Part shown: one piece after another, positions 59,728 through 64,000 of the stretch | Numbering within the stretch: the first letter of the stretch is position 1 | How the letters are laid out: each line of letters opens with the position of its first letter | Assembly (NCBI GenBank): GCA_036745275.1 | Contig: DAIOGK010000002.1 | Span: forward strand, 186,001 to 250,000 | Length of the DNA stretch: 64,000 bases | Reading direction: 5' to 3' | Source of the DNA: JAIUNP01 sp020161975 | Lineage (GTDB): Bacteria; Pseudomonadota; Alphaproteobacteria; Rhizobiales; Beijerinckiaceae | Notes under the pieces: model-generated | What the model saw: only the letters and a program-made list of their open reading frames with translations | What the model was told of the DNA's origin: nothing | Database searches by the model: none | Position numbers and translations under genes: made by a program

Positions 59728-62700
59728 TCAATATTCCCGCTCGAAGCCGATGCCAACCGACGTGTTGCCGCCCGCTGTCGCCTCGCCCTGAATGCGGATG
59801 TTCCGGGTCACGTCAATATCGGCGGAGACGGCATTATCCGACGGCAGGCTGCCTGCCCGGACGCCAATGCTGATGCGGTCGTTGATGGCCCGTGAGGCGC
59901 CGATGCCCACTCCGCCCTGCCCCAGATTCACATCGAGAGAATCCACCCCCAACTGCTTGCGGATCCGGTCAAAGGCATCATTGCCGCCGCCGCTGGCAAA
60001 CTGCGCAGCGATCATCGCCAGTTGCAGGGCCTGGGCCGCGCCGAGGCTGCCGGAGGCCTTGTTGAAGACGAGGCGCGAGAGAACCTCGTCCTCGGGCATG
60101 TCGGGCTCGGCAGTGAACGCAAAGTTCGGCGCGTTCGCCTCGCCTGAAATGCCAACCTTCACGGTGGCATCCGAAGCCTGAGTCTGGGCAAGAAAGTCGA
60201 GTTCAGGGGTCAGATCGCCGGCAAAAAGCAGCCTTCCGCGGGTGAAATCGAGGCGCTTTCCAGCAATCGTCAAGCGTCCGCGCCGCATCTGGAAGCTGCC
60301 AGCCGGCACGATGGCGTTGAGTGTGCCGGTCAGACGCATACTGCCGCCCATCTCGGCATCAAGGCCGCGCCCGCGCACGAACACGCGGCTTGGCGCATCC
60401 AGCGTGACGTCGAGCACCGCATCAAACGGGCTGCTCCTGCGCTTCGATGGGCCGCCCTTGGCCTTGCCTTTTCTCTGGGCTTTTCCTTTTGCCGTGCCCT
60501 TATCCGCTGCTGCGGCCTTGAATGTGCCCTTCATCCTGGCCGGCACATTGATGTGCCTTACATTCTCAAGCGGGCGAGCGCTCGCCGGGAGCCGCTCGGG
60601 AATCGTAATGTCGAGCCGCGAGAACGCCACCTTTCCCGAAATGGTCGGACGCCGGGCGAGTGGCCCGCGCAATTCCAGCGCCACATTCGCCACCGCGGTG
60701 GCAAGGGTTGAGGCAGCCAGTTCCGCCCCGGTTGCGCGAATGGTGATATCGCCCGGAAAGCCGGCATCCGCGTCAAGCGAAATATGGCCATTCACCGCCA
60801 GAGGACCGCCGTTTTTCGTGCGGCCCGCAATGTTCTGAAGGTTCAGCGTGCGGCCATGGGCCTCGATCCGCCCCGCCATGTTGGTCAGCCGGAACCCAGT
60901 TTCGGCATCCGAGAAGGCAACCCCCTGAAGGGTCGCGCCCCCGCCAATCGCCGGATTGGTGACGGGGCCTGTCACCCGCAGATCGATCAGCGCTCCGCCT
61001 GTCAGCCGCTGGCCAGTGGGGGCCAGCTGGCGGTTGGAGAGGCCAAGGTCGGCCTTGCCGTTCACCGCAATGTCGAGTGCACCCCTGCCGTCAATCGGCG
61101 CCGAACCGCTGACGCGGAGTGTCGCTATCTGGCCGGCATTAATGACGGCGGTGAGCGTTGTTCGCCCGCTCCTCAACGAACCATCCGCCGTGATCGCGAT
61201 GGGTGGTACACCGTTTGCGCGGGTTTGCGGCAGGGAAAGCCCCGCGACAGACGCCTGCCACTGGCCAGTGGGGGCCTCGGGGGCGCCGGCAAGATGCGCC
61301 TCGGCATTAAGTGTGCCGGCTATGCCGATGCCAGGCTGGAACAGTTCGGCCACCGCGAGCGGCACCGCCCGGGCCTTGACGGCCAGCTTGAGATCGGGGG
61401 CAACCCGGCCATCGGCCTCCATCCGCCCTCCTTCGACGGCGATTGCGATGCGGCTCAGCACTATGTCACCGCCCCCGAACGTCACCGTGCCCGGCTGTGC
61501 GAGCGCGACGCGCTTGCCGCCGCGTTTGGCCTCAAGGCGCGAAAGCACGAGCCGGCGCGGTTCGCCCGCCTCCAATCGCCCTGCGCCGGCAAGATCGAAG
61601 CCGCGCGCGTTGGCTGACAGCGTAAGCTCGCCGCCGGCTTCAGGGGGCTTTGCATCAAAGCGGATGCGGCGAATGGATTCGCCCGCAACCTCGGCCTGAT
61701 CCACCGATAAGGAACCGACGAGCGCGGGAGCGCCGCGCACGTCAAGCGCTCGAATGTCGGCAACCAGCCGGTCGATGCTGTTTGCTCCGAAGCGGATGGC
61801 GTTGCCGCGCCCCTTGAAGGCAAGGTTCTGCCTGCCGTCCACACTCGAGAGTTCAAGCTTGCCCTCAAGATTGCCGGCGACGCGGGTCATCGCCAGCGGC
61901 GCAATGTCTGCAAGATCGGCGGCACTGAGGTTGATGTCACCATTTGCGAGCGCGTTCGCGACCACCACCGAGCCTTTGGCGAGCACCGAACCGATTGCAA
62001 GATCAAGTCCGTCGAGATGCCAATCTGCGCCCGCGCGGTGCAGGGCGAACCGGCCCTTGGCCGGCTTGCCGCCGACTGTGCCCTCAAGCTGCGCCTCGGC
62101 CTGTGGATTTGCAATCAGATCGCGCCCATTCGCCGTCAGGGTCAGGCGAGGAATGGTTCGCCCCTCCGCGACCACATCGGTGAGGGCAAGCGTCGCGGCC
62201 AGATCGGGATGGTCCAGCGAGCCGCTCAGATGCGCATCAAGCGCCGCGCGCCCTTTCACCGCCGCGTCAAGCCGCGTCAGGTCCGGCGCGGCGACGGCGA
62301 GGGCAACAGCCGCCTTCTCGCGGACCGCCGAACCGTCGACACGAGCCGTGAAACCATGACCGGTCAGCTTGAGATCGGTGAAGGAAAAGCCCCCCGCCGG
62401 AAGGCTCGCCGCCCGTCCGGTGAGCGTCGCAGCTGAACCCAGCCCCCTGTCGAGCGCAGCTATGCCGGCTGTGACCGACAACAGCTTCAGGTCCGGCGTG
62501 GCTGCGATGCGTTTTTCGGCAGGAATGCCATCAAGACCAATGCTCCCCGTCACCGCGCCGGTCAGCGGCCTGCCGGCCAAACGGGACAGACCTGCAAGAT
62601 CCGGGACGGAAAGATCGATGACGCCTGCCAGTTGTTTTGCGCCGGCCTTGCCGCGGAACTTCACCGTCGCTGCGCGCACCGCCGCCTCAAGGCGCGCGAC

Positions 62701-64000
62701 ATCGGCAAGGCCATCCTTGCCGATGGTGGCTTCCAGCGCGAGGGTCGCGGTGGACCCCAGCGCATCGCGGAATGCCGGCTCGGCTGCGAGCAGGCCCTGG
62801 GCCTCCAGCCCTGCCGAGATCGTCACGCGGTCATCCACACCGGCGACGCGCGCCGAGCGCACGTTGGCGGTGACGGAGGCGACCTGCCCCACAGGTGTGA
62901 CCGCATCGGCAAGGTTGAAACGAGCGTCAATCGCCGGATTGATGAGCGCGCCCTTTACGGTTGCATCGAGCGTCAGCTTGCCGATCCTGATATCGCCCGG
63001 CGGCGCGCCCGCCGACGGGTCGCGCTTGCGGACCGCGATCGCAAGATCGGCAACCTTTTCAGCGTCAATCGCGCCATTGACGGTCAGTTCCGCTGCCTCT
63101 GAAGCCAGCCTGAACGGACGGATGGTGATATCGCCGACGTCGCCCAGGAAGATGTCGCCGTCGAGGCTGGTCTGGCCAGCAAAAACAGGTGCAGCCGGCG
63201 CCGGCAGCAGGCCGGCAACGCGCGAATCCAGCGTGAGCGCCAGCGTCCGTCCCGGCCCGTTGCGGGTAAGCGTCGCCTTGCCGGTCGCGCCGATGGTGCT
63301 GCCCGCATCGAAACGGAGCGCAGATACGAACTGGTCGAGCGTGCCCTGGCCCTGAAGATCGAAGGTCACAGGAGGTGCGCCCGGCAAACCCGACAGGGTC
63401 GAGGCAAGGCCGCCTTGCGGCTCATTGAAAATGGTGCGGAGCGTGAGGCCGAGGGTTTCGGGCACGTATTTCACGCCAATGTCAAACCGCCCCGGCTGAT
63501 CCTGACGATTGGCAACAAGCGCAAGGTCCAGCCCCTCGGACGGCGGGCCGAGCCGCGCATGGCCATTGGCGCCGATGGTGGCTGCAACGCCCAGCACCGG
63601 CTGGCCAAGGTGCAGGGCTTCAAGGGCAAAGCGCTGGATATCCACCCGCAACGGCAGGTCCGGCAACAGCGATTCTCCGGGCGCGGTAGGTGCGGCGGGC
63701 TCCTCCTTCCGCGGTTTGCGCGCAAAATCGATGGTGCCGATCTCCAGTTGCTGGACCTCCAGCTTGCGCTGGAACAACGCCGCGCGGCGCCAGATGAGGC
63801 GGACGCGATCCACACGCAGCCACACGCCGTCCTGATCAGCGATGGTGATGTCGCGAATGAGCGCATCGGACGTCAGCGCACCGTCGACTGCCCCCACCGT
63901 CACGATTGAGGTTTTCGACGAAAGCGCGCTTGAAATCACCTGGGCGAGCAAGGAGGTATCGCCGGGCTGCTGGGCATCGCTGCGCCCGAACCAGGCATAG
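59728..64000 (-). CDS. tamB: Translocation and assembly module protein TamB (5' partial)
   Basis: At least 1424 residues, open to the right edge of the window without a stop, so the N-terminal anchor is missing. The visible start includes SIVTVGAVDGALTSDALIRDITIADQDGVWLRVDRV, typical of the TamB/AsmA-like N-terminal region. The body is long, repetitive beta-helical sequence rich in the words LTLDATVKG and LRVTGPVTNPAIGG. The C-terminus is the DUF490 domain with GRLTIAGKRLDFTRGRLLF and a final FEREY that fits outer-membrane docking. With TamA it moves lipids or autotransporters between membranes. tamA is expected just beyond the edge. Confidence 0.93.
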   Translation of the reverse strand, partial: YAWFGRSDAQQPGDTSLLAQVISSALSSKTSIVTVGAVDGALTSDALIRDITIADQDGVWLRVDRVRLIWRRAALFQRKLEVQQLEIGTIDFARKPRKEEPAAPTAPGESLLPDLPLRVDIQRFALEALHLGQPVLGVAATIGANGHARLGPPSEGLDLALVANRQDQPGRFDIGVKYVPETLGLTLRTIFNEPQGGLASTLSGLPGAPPVTFDLQGQGTLDQFVSALRFDAGSTIGATGKATLTRNGPGRTLALTLDSRVAGLLPAPAAPVFAGQTSLDGDIFLGDVGDITIRPFRLASEAAELTVNGAIDAEKVADLAIAVRKRDPSAGAPPGDIRIGKLTLDATVKGALINPAIDARFNLADAVTPVGQVASVTANVRSARVAGVDDRVTISAGLEAQGLLAAEPAFRDALGSTATLALEATIGKDGLADVARLEAAVRAATVKFRGKAGAKQLAGVIDLSVPDLAGLSRLAGRPLTGAVTGSIGLDGIPAEKRIAATPDLKLLSVTAGIAALDRGLGSAATLTGRAASLPAGGFSFTDLKLTGHGFTARVDGSAVREKAAVALAVAAPDLTRLDAAVKGRAALDAHLSGSLDHPDLAATLALTDVVAEGRTIPRLTLTANGRDLIANPQAEAQLEGTVGGKPAKGRFALHRAGADWHLDGLDLAIGSVLAKGSVVVANALANGDINLSAADLADIAPLAMTRVAGNLEGKLELSSVDGRQNLAFKGRGNAIRFGANSIDRLVADIRALDVRGAPALVGSLSVDQAEVAGESIRRIRFDAKPPEAGGELTLSANARGFDLAGAGRLEAGEPRRLVLSRLEAKRGGKRVALAQPGTVTFGGGDIVLSRIAIAVEGGRMEADGRVAPDLKLAVKARAVPLAVAELFQPGIGIAGTLNAEAHLAGAPEAPTGQWQASVAGLSLPQTRANGVPPIAITADGSLRSGRTTLTAVINAGQIATLRVSGSAPIDGRGALDIAVNGKADLGLSNRQLAPTGQRLTGGALIDLRVTGPVTNPAIGGGATLQGVAFSDAETGFRLTNMAGRIEAHGRTLNLQNIAGRTKNGGPLAVNGHISLDADAGFPGDITIRATGAELAASTLATAVANVALELRGPLARRPTISGKVAFSRLDITIPERLPASARPLENVRHINVPARMKGTFKAAAADKGTAKGKAQRKGKAKGGPSKRRSSPFDAVLDVTLDAPSRVFVRGRGLDAEMGGSMRLTGTLNAIVPAGSFQMRRGRLTIAGKRLDFTRGRLLFAGDLTPELDFLAQTQASDATVKVGISGEANAPNFAFTAEPDMPEDEVLSRLVFNKASGSLGAAQALQLAMIAAQFASGGGNDAFDRIRKQLGVDSLDVNLGQGGVGIGASRAINDRISIGVRAGSLPSDNAVSADIDVTRNIRIQGEATAGGNTSVGIGFEREY

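Noticed and set aside
1..64000. Mobile elements, CRISPR arrays, tRNA or rRNA genes
   Set aside because: No transposase or integrase proteins, no regularly spaced repeats, and no gap with a cloverleaf-like sequence was seen; uniform gene density and codon use argue against recent insertion.

Overview
The window is a gene-dense, GC-rich stretch of an alphaproteobacterial chromosome. The best fit is a Hyphomicrobiales/Rhizobiales-like free-living or environmental organism. The basis is the murU-addB-addA-trxA order, AddAB instead of RecBCD, hrcA near rph, the rph-rdgB-hemW and rsmI-yraN-gshB-glnD runs, a BadR/BadHI/AliB-type cyclohexanecarboxylate module as in Rhodopseudomonas, and many lone periplasmic binding proteins. 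I see no tRNA, rRNA, CRISPR array, insertion sequence or phage gene. About 41 genes cover almost all of the sequence; the first (MurU-like) and last (TamB) are cut by the window edges.

Layout. 1-21 kb is housekeeping: cell-wall recycling nucleotidyltransferase, AddAB recombination nuclease, thioredoxin, a divergent purine nucleoside phosphorylase-like protein, two small-molecule exporters, HrcA, RNase PH, RdgB, HemW, an LpoA-like lipoprotein, RsmI, YraN, GshB, GlnD and GrpE. 21-25.5 kb is a three-gene periplasmic molybdenum hydroxylase (triheme cytochrome c, [2Fe-2S] subunit, Tat-exported Mo subunit). 25.6-28.6 kb holds small minus-strand genes: a secretin-N-like protein, a MarR/NlpC-P60 pair, a DUF6489 protein and a HAD phosphatase. 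28.7-33.2 kb is a partial cyclohexanecarboxyl-CoA ring-degradation module (BadH, an MDR dehydrogenase, BadR-like MarR, BadI, AliB) with a shared palindromic operator at its two promoters. 33.2-36.5 kb is a tungstate ABC transporter (TupABC) with a divergent regulator that fuses an excisionase-like HTH to a ligand-binding domain.

36.6-47.6 kb is a catabolic island. It has an SDR, an IlvD/Edd sugar-acid dehydratase, a TctC-type solute receptor, two adjacent FCD-GntR regulators, a DapA-family lyase, a 4-hydroxyproline epimerase-like enzyme, PurU, an RraA-family protein and an alpha-ketoglutarate semialdehyde dehydrogenase-like enzyme. The genes point to hydroxyproline and/or sugar-acid breakdown toward 2-oxoglutarate, but neither route is complete here. 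Several palindromes in its intergenic gaps look like GntR operators.

47.8-54.4 kb is a tight transglutaminase / circularly permuted ATP-grasp-alpha-E / transglutaminase operon of poorly understood function. It is followed by phosphoenolpyruvate carboxylase, then (minus strand) a large DUF3772 MscS channel downstream of TamB. The strongest leads are the BadR-type operator pair, the GntR operator set with a repeated 15-mer, the PNP-like protein that lacks the phosphate-binding loop, and the transglutaminase/ATP-grasp operon that lacks its usual proteasome-like partner within the window.
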